This document shows positions 17,396 to 27,226 of a stretch of 64,000 nucleotides of DNA, in pieces (positions within the stretch are counted from its first letter, which is position 1; each line of letters begins with the position of its first letter). This stretch comes from Curtobacterium sp. MCLR17_007 (lineage in GTDB: Bacteria; Actinomycetota; Actinomycetes; Actinomycetales; Microbacteriaceae), in assembly GCF_003234655.2 (NCBI RefSeq), contig NZ_CP126271.1, forward strand, positions 2,666,001-2,730,000. The letters run 5' to 3'. The position numbers were made by a program, and so were the translations under genes. A model generated the notes under the pieces. That model saw only the letters and a list, made by a program, of their open reading frames with translations, was not told the DNA's origin and did no database searches.

Positions 17396-17902
17396 CTACA
17401 TCGCGAGGGTCATGCCGAGCACGGCGACCGTCATCGCGAAGACCTCGCCGCTGCGGACGGCACGTCGGTCCTCGCGACCCCACTCGTACCGCAGCAACCA
17501 CCCACTGAACGCGCAGTACCCGATCACCCCGCCGCCGAGCACCGCCGTCAACGCGATGCCGTGCGCCGCGTGTCCGTCAGCCAGGCCGGTGGCGTGCCCC
17601 ATGAGCAGCATCCCGGCCATCACGACCGACGACAGCGCCCGGTGCACGTCCATCGGTTCGGCCCGGCGACCGTCCGCACGTCGTCGTCGCATCACCGGCA
17701 GCGGCGCCAGGAGCAGCAGCAGCGTCGCCGCCAGCAGCGTCCACACGGCCCCGGCGTCGACGACGGGCATGAGCATCGCGACGAGCATGACCGCCGCCGG
17801 GACGATCACCCCGGGACGCGGGCGGTACCGGTCCCCGACGATGCAGCACACCGAGGCGAACTGCGGCACGACGAGCAGTGCGTCGGACACGGTCTGGTGC
17901 AC
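17396..17902 (-). CDS. Integral membrane protein, about five spans
   Basis: A 168-residue hydrophobic protein. Spans are seen at LLVVPQFASVCCIV, GVIVPAAVMLVAMLMPVV, AVWTLLAATLLLLLAPLPVM, VVMAGMLLMGHATGLA and ALTAVLGGGVIGYCAF, with a basic cytosolic loop (RRRRADGRR). It resembles DUF5134-type actinobacterial membrane proteins, but I cannot confirm the family. The GTG at 17902 is the first start in frame after the preceding gene; GTG codons a little further in are alternatives. Function unknown. Confidence 0.65.
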   Translation of the reverse strand: MHQTVSDALLVVPQFASVCCIVGDRYRPRPGVIVPAAVMLVAMLMPVVDAGAVWTLLAATLLLLLAPLPVMRRRRADGRRAEPMDVHRALSSVVMAGMLLMGHATGLADGHAAHGIALTAVLGGGVIGYCAFSGWLLRYEWGREDRRAVRSGEVFAMTVAVLGMTLAM

Positions 17903-17934
17903 GGGCGGTCCTGGGGACGGGTCGGGCCGGCGGG

Positions 17935-18324
17935 TCAGCCCTCGGCGCGGGCTGCGGTCTTGGCGGCGCGCTCCTGCTTGACGCGGGCGTTCTCGGCGTG
18001 GACGGCGGCCTGCGTGGCACGTTCCTGCACGAGCCACTCGGGCTTCTCGACGAGCAGGTCCTTGATCTGTGCCGTGGTGAGGGCGTCGTCGATGCCGGAG
18101 CGGCTGAGCCCGGAGATCGACACGCCGAGCTTCTGCGCGACGACCGGACGCGGGTGGGGTCCGTCGCGGCGCAGGTCCTCGAGCCACTCGGGCGGCGAGG
18201 TCCGCAGCTCGTCGAAGGCGGTCCGCGTGACGGGCGCGTCGCGGAAGGACTCCGGAGCGGCCGACAGCAGGATGCCGAGCTTCTTCGCAGCCGTCTCGGG
18301 CTTCATCGTCTGTTCCTGCGCCAT
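17935..18324 (-). CDS. DUF5997-family protein
   Basis: A 129-residue soluble protein of the actinobacterial DUF5997 type. It begins MAQEQTMKPETAAKKLGILL and has TSPPEWLEDLRRDGPHPRPV, where KLGVSISGLSRSGIDDALTT looks like a helix-turn-helix-like fold. It ends in a charged Ala/Lys tail. It diverges from an orphan LysR sensor-domain gene only 33 bp away, and both have leaderless-type -10 boxes in that gap. Function is unproven; the pairing suggests a joint regulatory role. Confidence 0.8.
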   Translation of the reverse strand: MAQEQTMKPETAAKKLGILLSAAPESFRDAPVTRTAFDELRTSPPEWLEDLRRDGPHPRPVVAQKLGVSISGLSRSGIDDALTTAQIKDLLVEKPEWLVQERATQAAVHAENARVKQERAAKTAARAEG

Positions 18325-18331
18325 GGTGACA

Positions 18332-18350
18332 AGGGTACGGCCCCTATGCT
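18332..18350. promoter_or_regulatory. Back-to-back leaderless promoters in a 33-bp gap
   Basis: Reverse-strand TACCCT (18332-18337) ends 7 bp before the DUF5997 ATG. Forward TATGCT (18345-18350) ends 7 bp before the LysR-domain ATG. The -35 region of each promoter therefore lies inside the coding region of the other gene, so polymerases would compete. Confidence 0.6.
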
Positions 18351-18357
18351 CGGTTGC

Positions 18358-19173
18358 ATGACCGCGGCACTCACCATCGCTTTCGTGCCGGGCGTCTCCC
18401 CCGCCAAGTGGGCTCGCGTCTGGCGCGACCGGTTCCCCGACGTCGAGCTGTTGCTCCGCCCGATCGGACAGTCCGAGGTCGATGACACCCTGGCCGGCGA
18501 CGTCGACATGGTCTTCGCCCGGCTCCCCGTCTCCGAGTCCCACAACGCCATCCCGCTCTGGACCGAGACCGCCGTCGTCGCCACCCCGAAGGACTCGGCC
18601 CTGGCGAAGTCGGCGGAGCTCTCCACCGCCGACCTCGCCGACGTGCACGTCATCGACGCCGGTCCCGTCCCCGCGGACCTCGACGCGTCGCTCGACCTGG
18701 TCGAGGCCAACGTCGGCGTCGTCGTCCTGCCGCAGTCGCTCTTCCGCAAGGCCAGCCGCAAGGACCTCGTCGCCCGCCCGCTGGCCGACGCCGAGGGCAC
18801 CCGCGTTGCGCTCGTCTGGCGCGAAGCGGACGCCTCGGACCTCACGGCCGAGTTCATCGGCGTGGTGCGTGGGCGCACCGCCAACAGCTCCCGCAGTCAG
18901 CCCGACCAGCCGGGAGGCCCGGACCGCGTCGACGACGACGGCTCGCGGCCGTCCCGCGGCGCGTCGAAGGCCGGATCGGGCGGCAAGGCCGGCACCGGCA
19001 GCAAGGCCGGATCCGGCGGCGGAGCGGGGACCGTCGGCGGCAAGGCCAAGGCGAAGTCCCCGGGTGGCGGCAAGTCCGGTGGCGGCAAGAACTCCAACAC
19101 CGGCAAGGGCCCCACACCGGGCCGCGGCAAGATGCGGGGCAAGCCGAGCCGGGGGTCGAAGGGCAACCGGTGA
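18358..19173 (+). CDS. Orphan LysR substrate-binding domain with basic Gly/Lys tail
   Basis: A 271-residue protein. Residues 1-165 match a LysR type-2 periplasmic-binding fold (LTIAFVPGVSPAKWARVW, VDMVFARLPV, VLPQSLFRKASRKDLVARPL) but there is no N-terminal winged helix. Residues 180-271 are a low-complexity basic tail rich in Gly, Lys, Ser and Arg that could bind nucleic acid non-specifically. It is divergent from the DUF5997 gene, and its stop overlaps the GTG of the downstream acetyltransferase (GTGA). The lack of a DNA-binding domain is seen directly; the working partner is inference. Confidence 0.8.
   Translation: MTAALTIAFVPGVSPAKWARVWRDRFPDVELLLRPIGQSEVDDTLAGDVDMVFARLPVSESHNAIPLWTETAVVATPKDSALAKSAELSTADLADVHVIDAGPVPADLDASLDLVEANVGVVVLPQSLFRKASRKDLVARPLADAEGTRVALVWREADASDLTAEFIGVVRGRTANSSRSQPDQPGGPDRVDDDGSRPSRGASKAGSGGKAGTGSKAGSGGGAGTVGGKAKAKSPGGGKSGGGKNSNTGKGPTPGRGKMRGKPSRGSKGNR
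18910..18926. repeat. REP-like word in the LysR-domain linker
   Basis: CCGGGAGGCCCGGACCG, encoding part of PDQPGGPDRV at the junction between the LysR domain and the basic tail. Confidence 0.5.
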
Positions 19174-19640
19174 CGGACACGCGCCTGCGGGCGATGCCGG
19201 CCACGAGCCTCCCGGCCTGGTTGGAGACGACCATGGCGGAGTACGTCCGGTCGCGGATGCAGTCGGGCGAGAGCCGCGAACGCGCCGAGGAGAACAAGCA
19301 ACAGTCGCTCGATCGCTGGTTCCCCGGCGGTGAGCCGCTCGCCGGTCACCACGTGTGGGACGTCCTGGACGGCCAGGACACCGTCGTCGGGTACCTCTGG
19401 ATCGGTCCGTTCGAGACCGGCAGCGCGGACTGGTGGGTGTTCAACGTCGAGATCTCCGCTGACCACCGCCGCAAGGGACACGCACGTCGGGCGCTCGAGC
19501 TCGGCCAGCAGGTCGCGAAGGACGAGGGTGCGCGCACCATCGGCCTCAACGTCTTCGGGTACAACACCGGCGCGCAGGGCCTCTACGAGCAGCTCGGCTA
19601 CCGGGTGACCTCGACGCAGATGCTGCTGCCGCTCGACTGA
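19170..19640 (+). CDS. GNAT-family N-acetyltransferase
   Basis: A 156-residue acetyltransferase with the acetyl-CoA loop VEISADHRRKGHARRALEL and the C-terminal GLNVFGYNTGAQGLYEQLGY. A long charged helix precedes the fold (SGESRERAEENKQQSL). The GTG start overlaps the upstream stop by GTGA, so it is coupled to the LysR-domain gene. Substrate unknown. Confidence 0.9.
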   Translation: MTDTRLRAMPATSLPAWLETTMAEYVRSRMQSGESRERAEENKQQSLDRWFPGGEPLAGHHVWDVLDGQDTVVGYLWIGPFETGSADWWVFNVEISADHRRKGHARRALELGQQVAKDEGARTIGLNVFGYNTGAQGLYEQLGYRVTSTQMLLPLD

Positions 19641-19647
19641 CGGCCGG

Positions 19648-20466
19648 TCAGCGCATGACCGACGCGGCGGCCTGCGCGACGCGCTCACCACGCGATCCCT
19701 CGGCGGCGGCACGGGCCTCGGTCACGACCCGGGCGTCGGCTTGCTCGGCCGACCCGGCGTCGAACGGCGGCTGCGGGTCGTACTCGATCTGCAGCTGGAT
19801 GCGTTCGGCCTCGGGCTGCCCGGCGAGCTCGGCGGCGAGCCAGAGGGACATGTCGATCCCGGCGCTGACACCGGCCGCGGTCACCACCGAGCCGTCGTCG
19901 ACCATGCGCTCGTCGGACGGCGTGGCACCGAACGCGGCGAGCATCGGCTTCGAGGCCCAGTGCGTCGTCGCCCGTTTGCCAGCGAGCAGCCCGGCCGCGC
20001 CGAGGACGAACGCGCCCGTGCACACCGAGGCGATCCACGTCGCGTCCTCGGCCTGACGTCGGACGAAGGCGATGACCTCGGGATCGAGCATCGCGTCGAA
20101 CGCCCCGTCGCCGCCGGGGACGACGAGCACGTCAGCGGAGGTCGCGTCCGCGAGGGTCACGGTCGGCACCAGGGCCAGACCGGTGTCGGTGGGGACCGGG
20201 TCGAGCGTCGCCGCGACGTACTCGACGCGGGCGCCCGTGACCCGGGTCAGGACCTGTGCCGGACCGACCAGGTCGAGGATCGTCAGGTCGGGGAACAGCA
20301 GGAAGGCGATCCGGACCTCGGCGGGGTCGTGATCGGGAATCGTGGCGTCCTCGGCGCGGGCATCGGGCTCGGGCACCACGACGTCGATCGGGACGGCGAC
20401 GTGCTCGGCGTCGACCGGGGCGACCCGGGTCGTGCGCGGGGCGGCGTCCGGGTGCTCGTTCGTCAT
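19648..20466 (-). CDS. DJ-1/PfpI-family protein, isonitrile-hydratase-like
   Basis: A 272-residue protein. After a 50-residue acidic leader comes the GATase1-like fold: IAFLLFPDLTILDLVGPAQV, the acidic strand turn, and nucleophile elbow ASVCTGAFVLGAAGLLAGK with the active cysteine. RATTHWASKPML and VVTAAGVSAGIDMSLWL are typical of the isonitrile hydratase/ThiJ branch. The usual AraC DNA-binding domain is absent, so it is more likely an enzyme or stress protein. The start is supported by a TATCGT -10 box ending 6 bp before the ATG. Confidence 0.85.
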   Translation of the reverse strand: MTNEHPDAAPRTTRVAPVDAEHVAVPIDVVVPEPDARAEDATIPDHDPAEVRIAFLLFPDLTILDLVGPAQVLTRVTGARVEYVAATLDPVPTDTGLALVPTVTLADATSADVLVVPGGDGAFDAMLDPEVIAFVRRQAEDATWIASVCTGAFVLGAAGLLAGKRATTHWASKPMLAAFGATPSDERMVDDGSVVTAAGVSAGIDMSLWLAAELAGQPEAERIQLQIEYDPQPPFDAGSAEQADARVVTEARAAAEGSRGERVAQAAASVMR

Positions 20467-20561
20467 GCCGCGACGATAGTCCGGCACCCCCGGGTCGGTC
20501 CGTGCTGCGGACTGCCGGCGGCCGACGCCCGACGCCCGACGCCCGTGGTGCGGGATGGTCG

Positions 20562-21317
20562 TCAGACGGCGTGCAGGAGGGCCGCGGCCTCGGCCACGGA
20601 CTGCTGCGATCCGGCGAGGTGCCACCGGCGCCCGGCCCGGTGCACGATCTCGGTCGCGCCACCGACCCCCTCGACCAGCGCTCGGCCCGGCAGCCAGTCC
20701 CAGTCGGCGCAGTCGTACTGGATCCAGAGCCCGATGTGACCGGCCGCGACGTCGGCCAGGTCGCACGTCCCCGAGCCGCTGATGCGCACCGTCGCCGCCG
20801 CGCCCGCGATGCTGCTGAACACACCGGTGACGACCGGGTCCTGCAGATCGCCCGGGTGCAGGTAGGTCGCCACGCTCGCGAGCGCCAGCGCACGGTCGTC
20901 GAGCGGCTCGACCGGGACACCGTTGCGCTCCACCCGTCCCGCAGCGGCGACCCAGGTGTCGTCCGCCTCGGGTCGACGGACCGCGGCCGTCGCCAGGCGT
21001 CCGTCGACCTCGAGTGCGACGGCGCTGCACCAAGCGGGGAGTCCGGACACGAAGTTGAACGTCCCGTCGATGGGGTCTGCCACCCACCGCCGACCCATGG
21101 TGCCACCGGTGGCGCTGCCCTCTTCGCCGAGCAGTCCGTCGCCCGGGCGTTCGCGTTCGAGGACGTCCCGGATGTGCCGTTCGGCCGCTCGGTCGGCTGC
21201 CGTGACCAGGTCGGACGCCGACGTCTTCTCTTCGGCAGCGACCCCGGCGGAGCGCATGTGCTCGGCGAGTGCTGCCGACTCGGTCACCAGCGTCCTCGCG
21301 AGGGTCTCGTCGTCCAT
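20562..21317 (-). CDS. Inositol monophosphatase-family phosphatase
   Basis: A 251-residue metal-dependent phosphatase: LLGEEG (metal Glu), ADPIDGTFNFVSGLPAWC (the DPIDGTxNF metal site) and ISGSGTCDLADVAAGHIG followed by DCADWDWLPGRALVEG (second Asp site). The family hydrolyses inositol phosphate, histidinol phosphate, PAP or fructose-1,6-bisphosphate; which of these cannot be told. TACCGT ends 6 bp before the ATG, so it is probably leaderless. Confidence 0.9.
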   Translation of the reverse strand: MDDETLARTLVTESAALAEHMRSAGVAAEEKTSASDLVTAADRAAERHIRDVLERERPGDGLLGEEGSATGGTMGRRWVADPIDGTFNFVSGLPAWCSAVALEVDGRLATAAVRRPEADDTWVAAAGRVERNGVPVEPLDDRALALASVATYLHPGDLQDPVVTGVFSSIAGAAATVRISGSGTCDLADVAAGHIGLWIQYDCADWDWLPGRALVEGVGGATEIVHRAGRRWHLAGSQQSVAEAAALLHAV

Positions 21318-21333
21318 CCGACCACGGTAGCGG

Positions 21334-21924
21334 TCAGGACCAGACGCCCGAGGTGCCGCGACGGTGGCTGTCGACCAGGTGCGTGTCGACGATGCCGAGC
21401 GCTTCCATGAGCGCGAACATCGTCGTCGGTCCGACGAAGGCGAACCCGCGCTTCCGCAGGGCCTTGGACAGGGCGACGGACTCGTCGCTCGTGGTCGGGA
21501 CCTCGGCGAACGTCGTCGGCTGCGGGGTCGACTCCGGGCGGAACGACCACACGAACTCCGCCAGGCCGCCGTCCGCGCGCAGGGCGATCGTGGCGTTCGC
21601 GTTGGTGATCGTCGCAAGGATCTTCGCGCGGTTCCGGACGATGCCCGCGTCGGCCATCAGCCGGGCGACGTCGTCCTCGCCGAACGCCGCGACCGTGTCC
21701 GGGTCGAAGTCCGCGAAGGCCGCACGGAACGCGGGGCGCTTGGCCAGGATCGTGCGCCACGACAGGCCGGACTGGAAGGCCTCGAGCGACAGCCGCTCGA
21801 ACACCCCCCGTTCGTCGCGGACGGGCATGCCCCACTCGGTGTCGTAGTAGTCGCGCAGCATCGGGTCGACCGACGCCCAGGCGGGGCGGGCCAGTCCGTC
21901 GTCCCCGGTCACCAGATCACTCAC
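21334..21924 (-). CDS. tag: DNA-3-methyladenine glycosylase I, zinc-site degenerate
   Basis: A 196-residue base-excision enzyme that removes 3-methyladenine. It matches E. coli Tag through WASVDPMLRDYYDTEWGMPV, LSLEAFQSGLSWRTIL (catalytic-site Glu at about 48), AGIVRNRAKI, FVWSF and LSKALRKRGFAFVGPTTMF. Of the four zinc-snap ligands of E. coli Tag (Cys4, His17, His175, Cys179), three are replaced here (Pro14, Tyr27, Ser); only the C-terminal His remains. The GTG at 21924 gives the normal length. It lies 16 bp from the phosphatase start in the same direction, so the two may be co-transcribed. Confidence 0.9.
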   Translation of the reverse strand: MSDLVTGDDGLARPAWASVDPMLRDYYDTEWGMPVRDERGVFERLSLEAFQSGLSWRTILAKRPAFRAAFADFDPDTVAAFGEDDVARLMADAGIVRNRAKILATITNANATIALRADGGLAEFVWSFRPESTPQPTTFAEVPTTSDESVALSKALRKRGFAFVGPTTMFALMEALGIVDTHLVDSHRRGTSGVWS

Positions 21925-22174
21925 GGGTCCATCCTGCCGGTGCGTGCCGACACCGACGCCGACGACACGTGAGCGGGCAGCGCCTGCGCCGCGCCTGCGC
22001 CGCGTCGAGGTCGCGAGACGCGCCGCTTGCGCTGCTTCGAGGTCGTACGAACTGCCGCCAGCGAGGGGCCGGGCCGACGGATCCGGCGATGTCGGCGGAC
22101 TTGAGCGGCGTGTCGTGCGACTTCGGGCGCGGGCGGGACGGGCCGTCAGTCCGTCCGTGGCCCCCCACCGGGGC

Positions 22175-22311
22175 GCACGACTCGCCGCGCGTGGTCCCCC
22201 GCCGAGGTCGCACAACTCGCGGCCCGTGGTCCCCCGCCGAGGTTGCACGACTCGCCGCGCGTGGTCCCCCGCCGAGGTCGCACAACTCGCCGCGCGAACG
22301 TCGTCGAGGTC
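22175..22311. repeat. 35-bp tandem repeat
   Basis: Units at 22175, 22210 and 22245 share GCACGACTCGCCGCGCGTGG followed by TCCCCCGCCGAGGTC. Units one and three are identical; unit two differs at four sites. A 32-bp degenerate fourth unit begins at 22280. Confidence 0.92.
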
Positions 22312-22323
22312 GCACCATCTGCC

Positions 22324-22361
22324 GGTCCGAGCGCTCGAGATGCCAGAATTGTGGAACCTCG
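22324..22361. repeat. Dispersed 38-bp element, copy 1
   Basis: It begins GGTCCGAGCGCTCGAGATGC and ends GGAACCTCG, and matches 42103-42140 at 34 of 38 positions. Both copies end just beyond the 3' end of a leftward gene. Confidence 0.85.
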
Positions 22362-22386
22362 AGCGGCCGGCGCCCGGTGCCCGGCG

Positions 22387-24579
<2,193 letters not shown>

Positions 24580-24585
24580 GCCCCC

Positions 24586-24605
24586 ATGATACCCCCTGGG
24601 GGTAC
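24586..24605. promoter_or_regulatory. CsoR-like operator over the copB -10 box
   Basis: TACCCCCTGGGGGTA (24590-24604) is a palindrome of 7-bp arms around a central T, the form bound by CsoR-type copper repressors. The reverse-strand -10 TATCAT (24586-24591) overlaps its end. No csoR gene is in the window. Confidence 0.75.
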
Positions 24606-24662
24606 ATGCCGACAGCGGGAGCCCCGATGGACAGCCGCCCCGGTCGGGTGGACCATGACCCC

Positions 24663-25754
24663 ATGAGGCGATCCACCATCCTCCGGCGCAGCGTCGCGAC
24701 CGGGCTCACCGTCATCGCGGTCGTCGCGGGGTTCCTGGTCCCCGCGACCGCGGCATCCGCCGCCACCACACCCGCCGTGCCCGTCACCGCCCTGCGCGTG
24801 ACGAAGAACGTGATGGTCGACACCGCCGGCAAGGCCGTGAAGCTGCGCGGCGTCAACCGGTCGGGCACCGAGTACAACTGCCAGCAGGGCGGGGGCGTCT
24901 TCTCCGGACCGACCGACCAGGCCTCCATCGACCTGCTGCGGTCGTGGAACGTCAACGCCGTCCGCCTGCCGCTGAACGAGCACTGCTGGCTCGGCATCGA
25001 CTGGGCACCGCAGTCCACGGGCGAGCCCTACCGTGCGGCGGTCCAGGACTACGTCAACCGTCTGGCGGCGAACGGCATCCGGACGATCCTGGACCTGCAC
25101 TTCACCGGACCGAAGGCGATCTGGGGCGAGCAGCAGAAGGAGATGGCGAACACGACGTACTCGCTGCCGTTCTGGACGTCGGTCGCGAGCCGCTTCGCCG
25201 CCAGCCCCGCGGTGCTCTACGAACCCTTCAACGAACCGCACGACATCTCGGTCGACTGCTGGCGGAACGGCTGCACGATGCCCGAGGGCTGGCAGGCAGC
25301 CGGGTACCAGCAGCTCGTCTCGACGATCCGGGCCACCGGGGCGAAGCAGCCGATCATCGTCAACGGGCTCGACTGGGGCCACGACATGGCGCCGCTGCTG
25401 ACCGCGATGCCGACCGACCCCGCGAAGGCCCTGGTGGCCGGCCAACACCTCTACAACTTCAAGAGCTGCGTGACCGCGTCGTGCTGGACCGCGAAGTTCG
25501 GGCCGGTCGCCGCGAAGATGCCGATGGTGGCCGAGGAGATCGGCGTCAACGACTGCTCGACCACGATGCCGCTGGCCTTCATGCGGTGGATGGACGCGAA
25601 CGGCGGCGACGGGTACGTCTTCTGGAACTTCGGCACGACGGGCTGTCCGGACGGCGGCCAGTACGGCGGCTCGGCACTGATCAGCGACTGGAACGGGACG
25701 CCGACCCCCTACGGGGACGCGGTGCGGCAGTACTTCCTCAGTCGCCCGGTGTGA
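24663..25754 (+). CDS. Secreted glycoside hydrolase family 5 (endoglucanase-like)
   Basis: A 363-residue secreted glycosidase. The signal peptide (TVIAVVAGFLVPATAASA) is followed by a (beta/alpha)8 barrel: KLRGVNRSGTEYNC, VNAVRLPLNEHCWLG, RTILDLHF, acid/base Glu in VLYEPFNEPHD and nucleophile Glu in MVAEEIGVNDC. Six or more cysteines suggest disulfides outside the cell. No carbohydrate-binding module is attached. GH5 covers cellulase, mannanase and others; cellulase-like is the best guess. The ATG at 24663 is chosen because it begins the signal peptide. Its 3' end overlaps the convergent CPBP gene by 17 bp. Confidence 0.85.
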   Translation: MRRSTILRRSVATGLTVIAVVAGFLVPATAASAATTPAVPVTALRVTKNVMVDTAGKAVKLRGVNRSGTEYNCQQGGGVFSGPTDQASIDLLRSWNVNAVRLPLNEHCWLGIDWAPQSTGEPYRAAVQDYVNRLAANGIRTILDLHFTGPKAIWGEQQKEMANTTYSLPFWTSVASRFAASPAVLYEPFNEPHDISVDCWRNGCTMPEGWQAAGYQQLVSTIRATGAKQPIIVNGLDWGHDMAPLLTAMPTDPAKALVAGQHLYNFKSCVTASCWTAKFGPVAAKMPMVAEEIGVNDCSTTMPLAFMRWMDANGGDGYVFWNFGTTGCPDGGQYGGSALISDWNGTPTPYGDAVRQYFLSRPV

Positions 25755-26712
25755 CGCTCGGCTCGGCGCCTCGGGTGCGGCGCGGCGCGAGGTCACCCCT
25801 GCGGCGGACGGCACCGGTGAGGACCAGCACGGCGATGACGGCAGCCAGGACGATCCACCCGGACACCCCGAGCGGACTGTGGAGCACGGTCGAGACGCCG
25901 ACCCCGGATGCGCCGAGGACGGCACCGACCCCGGCCGCCCCGTTCACCCCGGCATGCGCGAACACCGCGGGCCAGACCGATCCCGTCCGCAACCGGAGCC
26001 ACCCGAGCACGATGCCGAGCAGGACGCAGGCGACGACCATGAACACCACGCCGAGCGCGTCGAACCGGCCGAAGTTGTAGCCCAGCAGGATGATCGGCGT
26101 GTGCCAGAGGCCCCAGACGACCCCGGAGCCGACCAGTGCGGGCCAGGTGCCGAACCGCAGCAGTGCGGGTACGAGGAAGCCACGCCACCCGATCTCCTCG
26201 CCGATGGTCACGATCGCGTTGACGGCCGCCAGCAGGGGCAGCTGCACGAGCTGGGCCGTGACCAGCACGCCGATCGGCACGGGCAGCTCGGTGAGCCCCT
26301 GTGCGCGGAGCAGGTCGCGGAAGCCGCTGAACCCGGTCAGGTCGAGGGGGAACCAGCCGGCCAGCGCGGCGACGGCGAGTGCGGCGAACGGCAGCAGCAC
26401 GCCGCCCAGGTAGGCGGCGACGGTGACCCACACCGTGCGCTTGGCGGGACGGAGCGGCCAGACGCCCAGGAACCGCAGCACGGGGCGCGGCCGACGGCGT
26501 CCGAGCACCAGGAACACGAGCGCCGCCGAGACCAGCGGGGTGAACATCATGCCGACGATCAACAGGGTCGCCCCGGGCGCACCCAGGCCGCGCCCGGACA
26601 GCCACAGCGGCAGCGTCACGGCCCAGGCGCCGCCGAGCGCCAGCACCAGGAACGCGACGATCGACCACAGCGGGACGGTGCGGTCGGGCTGCGGGTGCGG
26701 GGCATCGGTCAC
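25738..26712 (-). CDS. CPBP-family intramembrane metalloprotease
   Basis: A 324-residue protein with about eight membrane spans. The Abi/CPBP active-site motifs are present: IGEEIGWRGFLVPAL (EExxxR), VVWGLWHTPII (FxxxH-like) and FAHAGVNGA (third His region). The family includes type II CAAX prenyl proteases and bacteriocin self-immunity proteins; the substrate here is unknown. TAGCAT on the reverse strand ends 6 bp before the GTG start. Confidence 0.9.
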   Translation of the reverse strand: MTDAPHPQPDRTVPLWSIVAFLVLALGGAWAVTLPLWLSGRGLGAPGATLLIVGMMFTPLVSAALVFLVLGRRRPRPVLRFLGVWPLRPAKRTVWVTVAAYLGGVLLPFAALAVAALAGWFPLDLTGFSGFRDLLRAQGLTELPVPIGVLVTAQLVQLPLLAAVNAIVTIGEEIGWRGFLVPALLRFGTWPALVGSGVVWGLWHTPIILLGYNFGRFDALGVVFMVVACVLLGIVLGWLRLRTGSVWPAVFAHAGVNGAAGVGAVLGASGVGVSTVLHSPLGVSGWIVLAAVIAVLVLTGAVRRRGDLAPRRTRGAEPSVTPGD

Positions 26713-26780
26713 GGTGGAATGCTACCGGCCACCATCGACGGACACCACGGTCGGCGCCGGCTCGTGGATAGGATCGCGCC

Positions 26781-27224
26781 ATGACCGAGCAGTCGCGCAT
26801 CCTCGTCCTCAACGGCCCGAACCTGGACATCCTCGGCCGGCGCGACCCGGAGCAGTACGGCACGGTCACCCTCGCCGAGATCGAGGCGGTCGTCCACACC
26901 GAGGCGGCCGTGCACGGGCTCGACGCGGACTTCCGGCAGACCAACCGCGAGGGCGAGCTCGTCGAGTGGCTGCACGAAGCGCTCGACGACTTCGCCGCGG
27001 TCGTCATCAACCCCGCCGCCTACGCCCACACCTCGGTCGCCCTGCACGACGCCGTCGAGGCCCTGAGCGTGCCCGTCGTCGAGGTGCACCTGTCGAACAC
27101 GTGGAAGCGCGAGCCGTTCCGCCACGTCGACCACGTCGCGACGGCTGCCACCGCCGTCATCGCGGGCGCGGGCGCGGACGGCTACCGCCTGGCGGTCGCC
27201 CACGTGGCGTCACTGCTGGCCTGA
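26781..27224 (+). CDS. aroQ: Type II 3-dehydroquinate dehydratase
   Basis: A 147-residue enzyme of the shikimate pathway. Motifs: ILVLNGPNLDILGRRDPEQYG (part shown; includes the catalytic Tyr), FRQTNREGELVEWLHEA, VINPAAYAHTSVALHDA (His base) and VEVHLSNTWKREPFRH. AroQ normally forms a dodecamer. TAGGAT (26769-26774) ends 6 bp before the ATG, so the transcript is probably leaderless. It stands alone, with no other aro gene nearby. Confidence 0.95.
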   Translation: MTEQSRILVLNGPNLDILGRRDPEQYGTVTLAEIEAVVHTEAAVHGLDADFRQTNREGELVEWLHEALDDFAAVVINPAAYAHTSVALHDAVEALSVPVVEVHLSNTWKREPFRHVDHVATAATAVIAGAGADGYRLAVAHVASLLA

Positions 27225-27226
27225 GG

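Larger units (their letters stand above)
21925..22386. other. Repeat-rich 460-bp gap
   Basis: There is no convincing gene on either strand. The region holds a 35-bp tandem array (22175-22311), related GAGGTCG-containing words (22018, 22304) and a dispersed 38-bp element (22324-22361). It should also contain the promoter of tag. Confidence 0.75.

Noticed and set aside
21925-22386. A short protein gene in the repeat-rich gap
   Set aside because: Open frames here change along the repeats, have no ribosome site and no recognisable domain.
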